A stretch of DNA of 64,000 nucleotides, taken from positions 62,001-126,000 of the forward strand of contig NZ_CAJPUY010000001.1 in NCBI RefSeq assembly GCF_905397275.1, read 5' to 3'. This DNA is from Cupriavidus yeoncheonensis (GTDB lineage: Bacteria; Pseudomonadota; Gammaproteobacteria; Burkholderiales; Burkholderiaceae). The notes below the pieces were generated by a model, which searched no databases, was not told where the DNA came from, and saw only the letters and a list, made by a program, of their open reading frames with translations. Made by a program: the position numbers and the translations under genes. Shown in pieces: positions 27,841 through 36,659 of the stretch; positions within the stretch are counted from its first letter, which is position 1, and each line of letters begins with the position of its first letter.

Positions 27841-29037
27841 ATGGCGCAACAGATTCTTGAGGGCATCCGCGTCCTCGAACTCGGGCAACTGATTGCCGGT
27901 CCTTTCGCCGCCAAGACCCTGGCCGACTTCGGTGCCCACGTGGTCAAGGTGGAACCGCCCGGGCAGGGCGACCCGCTGCGCAAATGGCGCATGCTGCATG
28001 AAGGCACCTCGGTCTGGTGGGAGGCGCAATCGCGCAACAAGGAGTCGATCTGCATCGACCTGCGCCAGCCGGAAGGCCAGGCGCTGGTGCGCAAGCTGGC
28101 AGCCGAAGCCGACGTGCTGATCGAGAATTTCCGCCCCGGCACCATGGAGAAGTGGGGCCTGGGCTGGGACGTGCTGCATGCCGACAATCCGCGCCTGATC
28201 ATGCTGCGCGTGTCGGGCTATGGCCAGACCGGTCCCAAGAGGGATGAGCCCGGCTTTGCCGCCGTGGCCGAGGCCATGGCCGGCCTGCGCCACCTGACCG
28301 GCGAGCCGGGGCGTGCGCCGGTGCGCGCGGGCCTGTCGCTCGGCGATACGATCGCCGGGTTGCACGGGGCGATGGGCGTGCTGCTGGCGCTCTACCAGCG
28401 CGACGCGCGCGGCGGCGAAGGGCAGGTCATCGACGTGGCGCTGTACGAGTCGCTGTTCAACCTGAGCGAAAGCCTGCTGCCGGAGTACTCGGCATTCGGC
28501 GCGGTGCGCCAGCCCGCGGGCGGCGCGCTGCCGGGCATTGCGCCATCGAACGCCTATCCCTGCGCGAGCGGCGAATACGTGCTGGTGGCGGCCAATGGCG
28601 ATGCCATCTTCAAGCGCCTGATGCACGCGATTGGCCGCGCCGACCTGGCGGAGGATCCGGCGCTTGCGCAGAACGACGGCCGCGTGAAGCGCGTCGAGGA
28701 GATCGACGCCGCCATTGCCGCCTGGACCCGCACGCAAGGCGTGGAACCGGTGCTGGCCGTGCTGCGCGAGGCCGAGGTGCCATCGGGGCGCATCTACACC
28801 GTGAAGGACATCGCCGAAGACCCGCACTACCGTGCACGCGGCGTGATCGAGTCGGTCACGTCGGCCGGCGGCCTGACCGTGGAAGTCCCTGGCATCGTGC
28901 CGAAGCTCTCGGGCAGTCCCGGCGGTATCCATGACCGCGCGCCGACGCTGGGCGAGCATACCGATGCCGTGCTGGCCCAGGCCGGGTTTGACGCCGCGGC
29001 GATTGCCGACCTGCGTGCCCGCAAGGTGATCGCATGA
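27841..29037 (+). CDS. CaiB/BaiF (class III) CoA-transferase
   Basis: A 398-residue family III CoA-transferase, moving CoA between carboxylic acids through a glutamyl/aspartyl-CoA intermediate. The catalytic aspartate is Asp169 in SLGDTIAG, the position known from formyl-CoA transferase. The N-terminal GIRVLELGQLIAGPFA and the segment RLIMLRVSGYGQTGP are family hallmarks. Its stop overlaps the lyase start (ATGA, 29034-29037), so the two are co-translated and likely act in sequence: activation of an acid, then cleavage. Succinyl-CoA is a common donor in such pairs; the acceptor is not deducible. Confidence 0.92.
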   Translation: MAQQILEGIRVLELGQLIAGPFAAKTLADFGAHVVKVEPPGQGDPLRKWRMLHEGTSVWWEAQSRNKESICIDLRQPEGQALVRKLAAEADVLIENFRPGTMEKWGLGWDVLHADNPRLIMLRVSGYGQTGPKRDEPGFAAVAEAMAGLRHLTGEPGRAPVRAGLSLGDTIAGLHGAMGVLLALYQRDARGGEGQVIDVALYESLFNLSESLLPEYSAFGAVRQPAGGALPGIAPSNAYPCASGEYVLVAANGDAIFKRLMHAIGRADLAEDPALAQNDGRVKRVEEIDAAIAAWTRTQGVEPVLAVLREAEVPSGRIYTVKDIAEDPHYRARGVIESVTSAGGLTVEVPGIVPKLSGSPGGIHDRAPTLGEHTDAVLAQAGFDAAAIADLRARKVIA

Positions 29038-30014
29038 GCGCCGCCGCAATGTCCGCAGTGGCCCTGCGCGGTCCGGCCCGCATCGAGATCAATGAAGTGG
29101 CGCCGCGCGACGGCCTGCAGATCGAGCCGGTGGTGGTGCCGACCGATGCCAAGGTGGCCTTTCTCGACGCGCTGTCCGCTTGCGGCTTCGCGCGTATCGA
29201 AGCGACGTCTTTCACGTCCGCCAGAGCCATCCCGGCGCTGGCCGATGCCGAGGCCCTGATGCACCGCATGCACCGCCAGCCCGGCGTGCGCTACACCGCG
29301 CTGGTGCCCAACCTGCGCGGCCTCGAGCGTGCGCTCTCGTGCCGGCCGGACGAGGTCAACCTGGTGATGTCGGTCAGCGAAACCCACAACCGCGCCAACC
29401 TGCGCATGACGCGCCAGCAGTCGCAGGCGCAGTTGCTGGCGATGATCGCGCAGGCGCGCGCCGCCGGCGTGCCGGTCAACGTGTCGTTGTCGACGGTGTT
29501 CGGCTGCCCGTTCGAGGGCGAGGTGGACAGCAACGCGGTGATGGTGCTGGCCGAGACCTTCGCGCAAGCCGGCGCGCAAGGCATCACGCTGTGCGACACC
29601 ACCGGCATGGCCTATCCGAACCAGGTGGCGCAGACGTGCGCGCAGTTCCGGCAGCGCCTGCCGAATGCGGGGCTGACCATCCATCTGCACAACACACGCG
29701 GCATGGGGCTGGCCAATGCAGTGGCGGCATGGGAAAGCGGCGTCACGCGCTTCGATGCCGCTGCCGGCGGCCTGGGCGGTTGTCCCTATGCGCCTGGCGC
29801 CAGTGGCAACGTCGGCACCGAGGAACTCGTGCACATGTTCGCCTGCATGGGCGTGCAGACCGGCGTGGACCTGCCGGCGCTGCTTGACGTCGTGGCCGGC
29901 ATTCCGGCGCTGGTGGACCGCGACATCGGCAGCCAGTTGCTGCGCGCCGGTCCGCGCCTGCGCACGCATCAGCCGCCAGCCTGGCTGGCAGAACACTTCG
30001 TCGGCCAGGACTAG
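29034..30014 (+). CDS. HMG-CoA lyase-family enzyme
   Basis: A 326-residue TIM-barrel lyase of the hydroxymethylglutaryl-CoA lyase type. Seen are EVAPRDGLQ (Asp26, metal ligand region), SLSTVFGCPFEG, the metal-binding HLHNTRG and the cysteine loop GGLGGCP with Cys250. The family cleaves 3-hydroxy-3-methyl-acyl-CoAs (HMG-CoA, citramalyl-CoA-like) to acetyl-CoA or pyruvate plus a second product. It overlaps the CoA-transferase by 4 bases, so the substrate is probably the CoA ester made there. No hydratase is present nearby, so the acid may already be hydroxylated. Leucine degradation is less likely because no other leucine genes are present. Confidence 0.9.
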   Translation: MSAAAMSAVALRGPARIEINEVAPRDGLQIEPVVVPTDAKVAFLDALSACGFARIEATSFTSARAIPALADAEALMHRMHRQPGVRYTALVPNLRGLERALSCRPDEVNLVMSVSETHNRANLRMTRQQSQAQLLAMIAQARAAGVPVNVSLSTVFGCPFEGEVDSNAVMVLAETFAQAGAQGITLCDTTGMAYPNQVAQTCAQFRQRLPNAGLTIHLHNTRGMGLANAVAAWESGVTRFDAAAGGLGGCPYAPGASGNVGTEELVHMFACMGVQTGVDLPALLDVVAGIPALVDRDIGSQLLRAGPRLRTHQPPAWLAEHFVGQD

Positions 30015-30092
30015 CTTCCTGCGGCAAGCGCGCTGCCGGAAGGCGCGCGTCACGATAAAAAAATCAGTCAATACCGATACCGGAGACATTCC

Positions 30093-31106
30093 ATGAAGCA
30101 AGCCTTCTTCTTCCTGCCCGCGCGCCGCAAGCTGATGGCGGCAGCCATGCTCGCCGTTGGCGGCGCCATTGCGGCAACGACGCCGCGCGCCTTTGCCCAG
30201 GACGGCAGCTACCCGAGCCGCCCCGTCACCCTGGTGGTTTCGGCTGCGGCCGGCGGTACCACCGACCTCGCGGCCCGCATGATTTCCGAGCCGCTGGCCA
30301 GGGCCCTGGGCCAGGCCGTGGTGGTGGACAACCGCCCGGGCGGCAACGGCAGCATCGCCGCGCAGGTGGTGGCACGGGCCAAGCCTGACGGCTACACGCT
30401 GCTGGTGCAGTACTCGGGCTTCCATGTCATCACGCCGCTGCTGGTGAAGAACCTGCCGTGGGACCCGGTCAAGGATTTCGCGCCGGTGGCCAACCTGCTG
30501 TCGGCGCCGCAGGTGCTGGTGGTGCGCCAGGGGTTGCCGGTCAAGTCGCTCAAGGAGCTGGTGGCCTATGCCAAGAGCCATCCGGACAAGCTGAACTATG
30601 CATCGTCGGGCAACGGCTCGCTGCAGCACGTCTCGACCGAGTTGCTGAACCAGATGGCGGGGATCCACATCACCCACGTGCCGTACAAAGGCACCGGTCC
30701 GGCGATGACGGACCTGCTCGGCGGCAACGTGGACATGACCATGACCACGCCGCCGCCGCTGATGGGCCATATCGCCGCGGGCAAGCTGCGCCCGCTCGTG
30801 GTGACCAGCAAGACCCGCCTGCCCAGCCTGAAGGACGTGCCGTCGGCGCCGGAAGCGGGCTACCCCGATCTGGAGGTGTCGTCGTGGTTCGCCATGTACG
30901 CACCGGCGGGCACGCCCAAGCCCGTGATCGACAAGCTGGCCGGCGATATCGAAAAGATCATGCGCACCGACGCTTTCCGCAAGAAGGCCGAGGAACTCGG
31001 CGCGGAAGCCGCCTTCATGGGTCCGCAGCAACTCGCGCAGTACCAGCGCGCGGAACTGGCGCGCTGGGCCAAGGTAATCAAGTCCGCCGATATCCACGCC
31101 GAGTAA
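30093..31106 (+). CDS. Bug-family periplasmic solute-binding protein (tripartite tricarboxylate type)
   Basis: A 337-residue exported binding protein with an N-terminal signal peptide (positively charged start, hydrophobic 12-28, cleavage after AFA). It has the Bug/TctC pattern: YPSRPVTLVVSAAAGGTTDLAARMI near the N-terminus, then VDNRPGGNGSIAAQVVA. These proteins bind carboxylates for TctABC-type transporters or for sensing. No TctA or TctB gene is near, so it is an orphan receptor, common in Burkholderiales. It is 78 bases after the lyase gene, suggesting it captures the acid degraded by that operon. Confidence 0.92.
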   Translation: MKQAFFFLPARRKLMAAAMLAVGGAIAATTPRAFAQDGSYPSRPVTLVVSAAAGGTTDLAARMISEPLARALGQAVVVDNRPGGNGSIAAQVVARAKPDGYTLLVQYSGFHVITPLLVKNLPWDPVKDFAPVANLLSAPQVLVVRQGLPVKSLKELVAYAKSHPDKLNYASSGNGSLQHVSTELLNQMAGIHITHVPYKGTGPAMTDLLGGNVDMTMTTPPPLMGHIAAGKLRPLVVTSKTRLPSLKDVPSAPEAGYPDLEVSSWFAMYAPAGTPKPVIDKLAGDIEKIMRTDAFRKKAEELGAEAAFMGPQQLAQYQRAELARWAKVIKSADIHAE

Positions 31107-31274
31107 GCGCGGGTGGCAAGCCGATCGAAAGCAAAGGGGGGTATGCTGGCGCCGGCTGCCATTCGGCCGGCCTTAGGTGTTCGCCCCGATGCGGTTCGGC
31201 GAAGCGTCCGCTAGCATCGCATTGGGCCGCCGCGCGGCACGCCGTTTGCAGACCCCAACGGGCAGGAGAATCGA

Positions 31275-32318
31275 ATGTATAACAAGAAATTCTGGAAACA
31301 GTTGCTGATCGCGCTGGCGTTGTTCCTGGCAGGGTGGTTCACCTTCGGCCAGGCGCAGGCACAGGGCAAGCCGGAAAAGACCAAGGTGACGATCGCCGTC
31401 GGCGGCAAGAACCTGTTCTATTACCTGCCGCTGACCATCGCGGAGCGGCTTGGCTACTTCAAGGAAGAAGGGCTGGACGTCGAGATCGTCGACTTCGCCG
31501 GCGGCGCCAAGGCGCTGCAGGCCGTCGTCGGCGGCAGCGCGGACGTGGTGTCCGGCGCGTTCGAGCACACCATCGGCCTGCAGGCCAAGGGCCAGCGCTA
31601 CCAGGAGTTCGTGCTGCAGGGCCGCGCGCCGCAGATCGTGCTGGTGGTGTCGAACAAGACCATGCCGGGCTTCAAGTCGATCGCCGACCTGAAGGGCAAG
31701 AAGATCGGCGTGACCGCGCCGGGCTCGTCGACCAACATGATGGCGAACTTCGTGCTGGCCAAGGCCGGCCTCAAGCCGTCGGACGTGTCGTTCATCGGCG
31801 TGGGCGCCAGCGCCGGCGCGGTGGCCGCGATGCGTTCGGGCCAGATCGACGCCATGGCCAACCTGGACCCCGTGATTTCGATGCTGACGCAGAAGAACGA
31901 GGTCCGCATCGCGTCGGATACCCGCACGCTCAAGGACACGCAAGCGGTGTTCGGCGGCAACATGCCGTCGGGCTGCCTGTATGCGTCGGCGGCGTTCATC
32001 CAGCAGAATCCGAACACCACGCAGGCGCTGACCAATGCCATGGTGCGCGCGCTGAAGTGGCTGCAGAAGGCCGGCCCGTCCGACATCGTCAAGACCGTGC
32101 CGGAGAGCTACCTGCTGGGCGACCGCGCGCTGTACCTGGCGGCCTGGGACAAGGTCAAGGAAGCCATCTCGCCGGACGGCATGATGCCGGCTGACGGTCC
32201 GCGCACCGCGCAGAACATGCTGCAGCAGTTCGATGCCGAACTGAAGGGCAAGACCATCAGGCTGGAAGACACGTACACCAACGCGTTCGTGCAGAAGGCC
32301 AACGCCAAGTACAAGTAA
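31275..32318 (+). CDS. ABC transporter substrate-binding protein, nitrate/sulfonate/taurine type
   Basis: A 347-residue periplasmic binding protein of the NMT1/SsuA-like group. It has a signal peptide (LLIALALFLAGWFTFG, cleavage near AQA) and motifs such as YYLPLTIAERLGYFKEEGLDVEIVDFAGG. It starts a three-gene importer with the ATPase at 32450 and permease at 33298. A terminator after this gene probably keeps binding protein in excess of the membrane parts. The ligand could be a sulfonate, pyrimidine precursor, aromatic or similar compound. It is set apart from the Bug gene by 168 bases. Confidence 0.9.
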   Translation: MYNKKFWKQLLIALALFLAGWFTFGQAQAQGKPEKTKVTIAVGGKNLFYYLPLTIAERLGYFKEEGLDVEIVDFAGGAKALQAVVGGSADVVSGAFEHTIGLQAKGQRYQEFVLQGRAPQIVLVVSNKTMPGFKSIADLKGKKIGVTAPGSSTNMMANFVLAKAGLKPSDVSFIGVGASAGAVAAMRSGQIDAMANLDPVISMLTQKNEVRIASDTRTLKDTQAVFGGNMPSGCLYASAAFIQQNPNTTQALTNAMVRALKWLQKAGPSDIVKTVPESYLLGDRALYLAAWDKVKEAISPDGMMPADGPRTAQNMLQQFDAELKGKTIRLEDTYTNAFVQKANAKYK

Positions 32319-32339
32319 GCCCGCGCCACCTCCGCTGCC

Positions 32340-32369
32340 GGCCCGCTGTGCGCAGCGGGCCTTTGCTTT
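32340..32369 (+). terminator. Internal terminator between binding protein and ATPase genes
   Basis: An 8-bp GC stem (32340-32347 with 32354-32361) with loop GTGCGC, followed by CTTTGCTTTG-type T-rich sequence. Partial termination here would lower downstream expression. Confidence 0.65.
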
Positions 32370-32449
32370 GGGCGGCGGTGGCCATTCACTCACTCGATCC
32401 GGGCCGGCACTTACCGGCACTTCCGGCAAGGCGAACCAGACGGTTTCCC

Positions 32450-33262
32450 ATGAGCACTCCCGCACTTTCCCTCGACAAGGTCACCTGCACCTTTGTCTCG
32501 CGCGAAGACCGCAGCCAGCGCTATACGGCGGTCAAAGACGTTACCCTGGCGATCCAGCCGGGCGAGTTCGTCTCCGTGGTCGGCCCGACCGGCTGCGGCA
32601 AATCCACGCTGCTCAATGTCGGCGCCGGCCTGCTGGAGCCGTCCAGCGGCGAAGTCACGGTATTTGGCGAGACGCTGCGCGGCATCAACCGGCGCGCCGG
32701 CTACATGTTCCAGGCCGAGGCGCTGATGCCATGGCGCAGCGCGCTCGACAACGTGGTGGCCGGCCTGGCGTTCCGCGGCGTGCCGCGTGCCGAAGCGGTG
32801 AAGCAGGGCGAGGAATGGCTGCGCCGCGTGGGCCTGGGCGGCTTCGGCGACCGCTATCCGCACCAGCTCTCGGGCGGCATGCGCAAGCGTGTCAGCCTGG
32901 CGCAGACGCTGGTGCTGGACCCGGACATCATCCTGATGGACGAACCGTTCTCCGCGCTCGATATCCAGACGCGCCAGCTGATGGAGAACGAGGTGCTGGA
33001 CCTGTGGGCGGCCAAGCGCAAGGCGGTGCTGTTCATCACGCACGACCTCGACGAGGCGATTGCCATGAGCGACCGCGTGGTGGTGCTGTCCGCCGGACCC
33101 GGCACGCATCCGATCGGCGAGTTCGCCATCGACCTGCCGCGTCCGCGCGACGTGGCGGAGATCCGCAATCATCCGCGCTTTGTCGAGCTGCACGCCGCGA
33201 TCTGGGACGTGCTGCGCGAAGAGGTCCTCAAGGGCTATGCCCAGCAGCGCAACGCCGCCTGA
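32450..33262 (+). CDS. ABC transporter ATP-binding protein, nitrate/sulfonate type
   Basis: A 270-residue ATPase subunit with Walker A GPTGCGKST (45-53), Q-loop in YMFQAEALMPWRS, signature LSGGMRKR, Walker B IILMDEPFSALD and the switch histidine in FITHDLDEA. Most similar in pattern to SsuB/TauB/NrtD-type subunits. The ATG at 32450 is used because the upstream in-frame sequence is not conserved-looking. It powers the importer formed with the permease 35 bases downstream. Confidence 0.93.
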   Translation: MSTPALSLDKVTCTFVSREDRSQRYTAVKDVTLAIQPGEFVSVVGPTGCGKSTLLNVGAGLLEPSSGEVTVFGETLRGINRRAGYMFQAEALMPWRSALDNVVAGLAFRGVPRAEAVKQGEEWLRRVGLGGFGDRYPHQLSGGMRKRVSLAQTLVLDPDIILMDEPFSALDIQTRQLMENEVLDLWAAKRKAVLFITHDLDEAIAMSDRVVVLSAGPGTHPIGEFAIDLPRPRDVAEIRNHPRFVELHAAIWDVLREEVLKGYAQQRNAA

Positions 33263-33297
33263 ACCCCACGCCAACCTGACACCGAATCCGAATTCCC

Positions 33298-34089
33298 ATG
33301 GCATTCCGTCCTGACTCCAAGGGCATGCTGCGCGTCTGGCAGCTGCTGGTCCTGGTGGTGATCCTCGGCGTGTGGCACTTCGCCACGCGCTCGCAAGAGA
33401 TCGCCTTCTTCTTTGGCGAGCCGCTGATGGTGGCGCAGCGCATCTGGAACTGGTTTATCGTCGAGCGCGATATCTACCTGCATCTCGGCGTGACGCTGCT
33501 CGAAACGGTGCTGGCCTTCGGCATTGGCACCGTGGCCGGCCTGGGCGTGGGCCTGTGGCTGGCGCTGAGCCCGCTGACCTCTGCGATCCTCGATCCGTAC
33601 GTAAAGGCGATGAACTCGATGCCGCGCGTGATCCTGGCGCCGATCTTCGCGGTGTGGTTCGGCCTGGGCATCTGGTCCAAGGTGGCGCTGGCCGTGACGC
33701 TGGTGTTCTTCATCGTGTTCTTCAACGTCTACCAGGGCGTGAAGGAAGTCAGCCCGGTGGTGCTGGCCAATGCGCGCATGCTCGGCGCCAACCGCCAGCA
33801 GCTGCTGCGCCATGTGTACCTGCCGAGCGCGACGAGCTGGGTGTTTTCGTCATTGCACACGTCGGTGGGCCTGGCCTTCGTCGGCGCGGTGGTGGGCGAA
33901 TACCTCGGCTCCGCGCGCGGCGTGGGCTACCTGATCCTGCAGGCGGAGGGCACGTTCGACATCAACACCGTGTTCGCTGGCATCGTGGTCCTGACGGCGT
34001 TCGCACTGGTGCTGGACTGGATGGTCGGAACCGGCGAAAAGCGGCTGATGAAGTGGCAGCCGAAGACCGGCGAGACCGAAAAGCTCTGA
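33298..34089 (+). CDS. ABC transporter permease, nitrate/sulfonate type
   Basis: A 263-residue inner-membrane permease with about six transmembrane helices and the cytoplasmic EAA loop (VSPVVLANARMLGANRQQLLRHVYLPSA) that docks the ATPase. Belongs to the BPD_transp_1 SsuC/TauC-like group. Last gene of the importer; its stop is 7 bases from the convergent histidine kinase stop. Confidence 0.93.
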   Translation: MAFRPDSKGMLRVWQLLVLVVILGVWHFATRSQEIAFFFGEPLMVAQRIWNWFIVERDIYLHLGVTLLETVLAFGIGTVAGLGVGLWLALSPLTSAILDPYVKAMNSMPRVILAPIFAVWFGLGIWSKVALAVTLVFFIVFFNVYQGVKEVSPVVLANARMLGANRQQLLRHVYLPSATSWVFSSLHTSVGLAFVGAVVGEYLGSARGVGYLILQAEGTFDINTVFAGIVVLTAFALVLDWMVGTGEKRLMKWQPKTGETEKL

Positions 34090-34096
34090 ACAGAAG

Positions 34097-35512
34097 CTAG
34101 GCAAGCGGCTGGCCGCCCGGTGCCGGAAAGCGGACCGTGACGGTCAGGCCGCCGCCGGGGGTCTCTTCCAGGCCGGCGGCGGCCTCATGCAGCCGGGCGA
34201 TCTCCCTGACGATGGGCAGCCCAAGCCCGGTGCCTTCCACGCCCTGGCCGCTTTCGCCGCGGTAGAAGCGCCGGAACACGTCTTCGCGCTCGGCCGGGGC
34301 AATGCCGGGGCCATTGTCGATCACCTGCAGCAGGGCGGCGCCGTCCGCTTCCTGCGCGACCCTGACCGTGACAGCGGAGCCATCGCCCGCATAGCGGATG
34401 GCATTGTCGATGAGGTTGGCGGTCAGTTCCTGCAGCAGTTCCATTTGCCCGCGCACTGTCACCGGGCCATCTCCCTCGAATCCGAGATCGATGCCCAGCC
34501 GGCGCGCGACCGGCGCCCATTCGAGCGCAACCGCGCGTGCCGCGCCATCGAGCGGGACCTCGCGCAGCGTGGGCGCGTAACCGCTTTCGGGGTCGAGCCG
34601 CGACAGCGACAGCAGTTGCTGCACGCCCTTGGCGGCATGGCGCACGGTGCCGTGCAGCACGCGCATGTGTGCGCGCACGCGCTCGCCATCGGGCTCGCGC
34701 AGCGCCAGTTCGGACTCGGCCTGGATCACGGCCAGCGGCGTCTTGAGCTGGTGCGCGGCATCGGCAAGGAAGCGCTTGCGCGCCTGCAGCATGCGGTGCA
34801 GGCGATCGACGTACTGGTTGAGCGCGCGCACCAGCGGCTTCATTTCGGAGGGCAGGTCGCGGTGCTCGATCGGGTCGAGCTGGCTGGCGCTGCGCGCGGC
34901 CACGGTATCGGACAGGCGGTGCAGGGGCCGCAGCCCGCGGCGCACGCCGAGCCAGACGATGCCCAGCGCCAGCGCCACGAGCACGAGCTCCTGCAGCAGC
35001 GAGCCGACCAGGATCTCGCGGGCCAGCGCCTGGCGCGGCTCGATGGTTTCGCCGATCACGATCCATACCAGCTGGCTGCGCGCCGAGCCGACGTCATGGA
35101 TCGGCAGTGCCTGCGCCGCCATGCGCACTGGCTGTTCGTGGAAAACGGTGTCGTAGAACACGGTCCGGTACAGCGGCGGGCGCGCGCCAGGCGGCCCCGG
35201 CAGGTTGTAGCCGGTGACCGTTTCCCCATGGTCGTCGCGCACCTGGTAGAAGACGTGCGGGCCGGCCTTGTCGTCGAACAGCTCCAGGGCGAGGTTCGGC
35301 ACGTCGATCTCCAGCCGGCCATCGCGCAGGGCGATGCCCTCGCGCATGGCGCGCAGCGACGCTTCGAGCGTGCGGTCGAAGGCCGTGTGCGCCGCCGACA
35401 TGGCGCGCTCGTACGTCAGCCAGGCATCCAGCGCCAGCAGTCCCAGCAGCGGCAGCAGCAGCCACAGCGACAGTTGCAGGCGCAGGCTCGGCGTCCTGCC
35501 CAGGATGCTCAT
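34097..35512 (-). CDS. Sensor histidine kinase, TctE/QseC-like
   Basis: A 471-residue membrane sensor kinase. One transmembrane helix at about 14-32, a periplasmic sensor (about 33-165) similar to the two-component sensor domain of TctE/QseC kinases, a second helix (about 168-190), HAMP linker, H-box DAAHQLKTPL with phospho-acceptor His254, N-box NLIDNAI (366-372), G1 DNGPGI (399-404) and G2 GTGLGL. TctE-like sensors respond to tricarboxylates, but the ligand here is not known. The start overlaps the response regulator stop by 4 bases. Confidence 0.92.
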   Translation of the reverse strand: MSILGRTPSLRLQLSLWLLLPLLGLLALDAWLTYERAMSAAHTAFDRTLEASLRAMREGIALRDGRLEIDVPNLALELFDDKAGPHVFYQVRDDHGETVTGYNLPGPPGARPPLYRTVFYDTVFHEQPVRMAAQALPIHDVGSARSQLVWIVIGETIEPRQALAREILVGSLLQELVLVALALGIVWLGVRRGLRPLHRLSDTVAARSASQLDPIEHRDLPSEMKPLVRALNQYVDRLHRMLQARKRFLADAAHQLKTPLAVIQAESELALREPDGERVRAHMRVLHGTVRHAAKGVQQLLSLSRLDPESGYAPTLREVPLDGAARAVALEWAPVARRLGIDLGFEGDGPVTVRGQMELLQELTANLIDNAIRYAGDGSAVTVRVAQEADGAALLQVIDNGPGIAPAEREDVFRRFYRGESGQGVEGTGLGLPIVREIARLHEAAAGLEETPGGGLTVTVRFPAPGGQPLA

Positions 35513-36189
35513 GGCGCGGGATCTGGCCGCGCTTCGAGCAGGTAGCCGAGGCCCCGCAAGGTGACGATGGCCACGCCGCTGCCATCGAGCTTCTTGCGCA
35601 GGCGGTGGATGTAGATCTCGATCGCATCCGGGTTGACCGACTCGTCGATGCCGAAGATCTTCTCGGACAGGGCCGACTTGTTCACGGCCTTGCCATCGCG
35701 CAGCATCAGCACCTCCAGCACCGACCGCTCGCGCCGCGTGAGCTGCAGCAGTTCACCGTCGATCGTGAAAGCGTGGCTAATCGTGTCGTAGTGCAGCGGG
35801 CCGCAATCGAGCTGCGTGGATTCGTGCCCGTGGCTGCGGCGGATCAGCGCACGCGCGCGCGCTTCGAGTTCCGACAGGTCGAAGGGCTTGGCCAGGTAGT
35901 CGTCCGCGCCCAGGTCCAGGCCGCGCACGCGGTCTTCGACCGAGCCATGGGCGGTCAGGATCAGCACGGGCATCCGGTTGCGGCGCTGGCGCAGCCGGCG
36001 CAGCACTTCAAGGCCGTCGAGCCGCGGCAGGCCCAGGTCCAGGATCAGCAGCGCATAGTCCTGCGTGGCCAGCAGGTGGTCGGCGCTGCGGCCGTCGTGC
36101 ATGCAGTCGACCGCGAAGCCGGCCTGGGTCATGGCCTGCGTCAGGGAGTTGGCCAGCATCACGTTGTCTTCGGCAAGCAGGATACGCAT
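35509..36189 (-). CDS. OmpR/TctD-type response regulator
   Basis: A 226-residue regulator: receiver domain with phospho-acceptor Asp51 (LILDLGLP), switch Thr79 and Lys101, then a winged helix-turn-helix (about 125-220). The ATG at 36189 gives the canonical MRILLAEDN start; the 34 residues an upstream start would add are not receiver-like. It is first in the two-gene regulator-kinase operon and divergent from the porin gene. Together with the orphan Bug protein nearby, it fits a carboxylate-responsive system controlling uptake. Confidence 0.93.
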   Translation of the reverse strand: MRILLAEDNVMLANSLTQAMTQAGFAVDCMHDGRSADHLLATQDYALLILDLGLPRLDGLEVLRRLRQRRNRMPVLILTAHGSVEDRVRGLDLGADDYLAKPFDLSELEARARALIRRSHGHESTQLDCGPLHYDTISHAFTIDGELLQLTRRERSVLEVLMLRDGKAVNKSALSEKIFGIDESVNPDAIEIYIHRLRKKLDGSGVAIVTLRGLGYLLEARPDPAP

Positions 36190-36659
36190 CAGGGGGAATT
36201 CAAAGCGGCAAGGCAGGCAACGCGGTGGCACGGACGGGCGGCGCTCGCTGCACAAGCCGGGTGTGCATGTCCGTGACCCGTCACGGCGCACAGCCTTGGG
36301 GCAATTCAGTCAGTGGAGTGGCCCAGACTCATACCGCGAAGTGCCCAAACTTTGAAGCTAGGGAAACTCCCAACCCCGTATTGGTGCAACACGCGCCAAA
36401 GCGCTTTCGCCCGAAAGCGAACTGAAAGTGCCGTTCCCATACGATGCCGCCATTCCAGCGTTCCACCGCTTGCCGGATGGAACGCCATAACGACCAGGGG
36501 ACAGTTGTGATGGATGTGCCGGCAGACGGTTGCCGGCACCGGGGCCGGCGCGGGGCGGCCACGACTCCAACGCAATGCGCCGCCGGCTTGCCCGGCGGAC
36601 AAGATCCTCCGGCGCGAGCGACTGGCATCACCACAACAAGCAAATCAAGGAGAGAAAGA
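36190..36659. promoter_or_regulatory. 470-base divergent control region between response regulator and porin
   Basis: No gene is seen. The striking element is AAAGCGCTTT (36398-36407, perfect palindrome) that overlaps a 7-bp inverted repeat CGCTTTC/GAAAGCG (36402-36408 with 36413-36419), followed by another GAAAG at 36424-36428. These are candidate regulator sites. A TACGAT -10-like hexamer occurs at 36440-36445 without a good -35. AAGGAGAG precedes the porin ATG. Confidence 0.45.
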
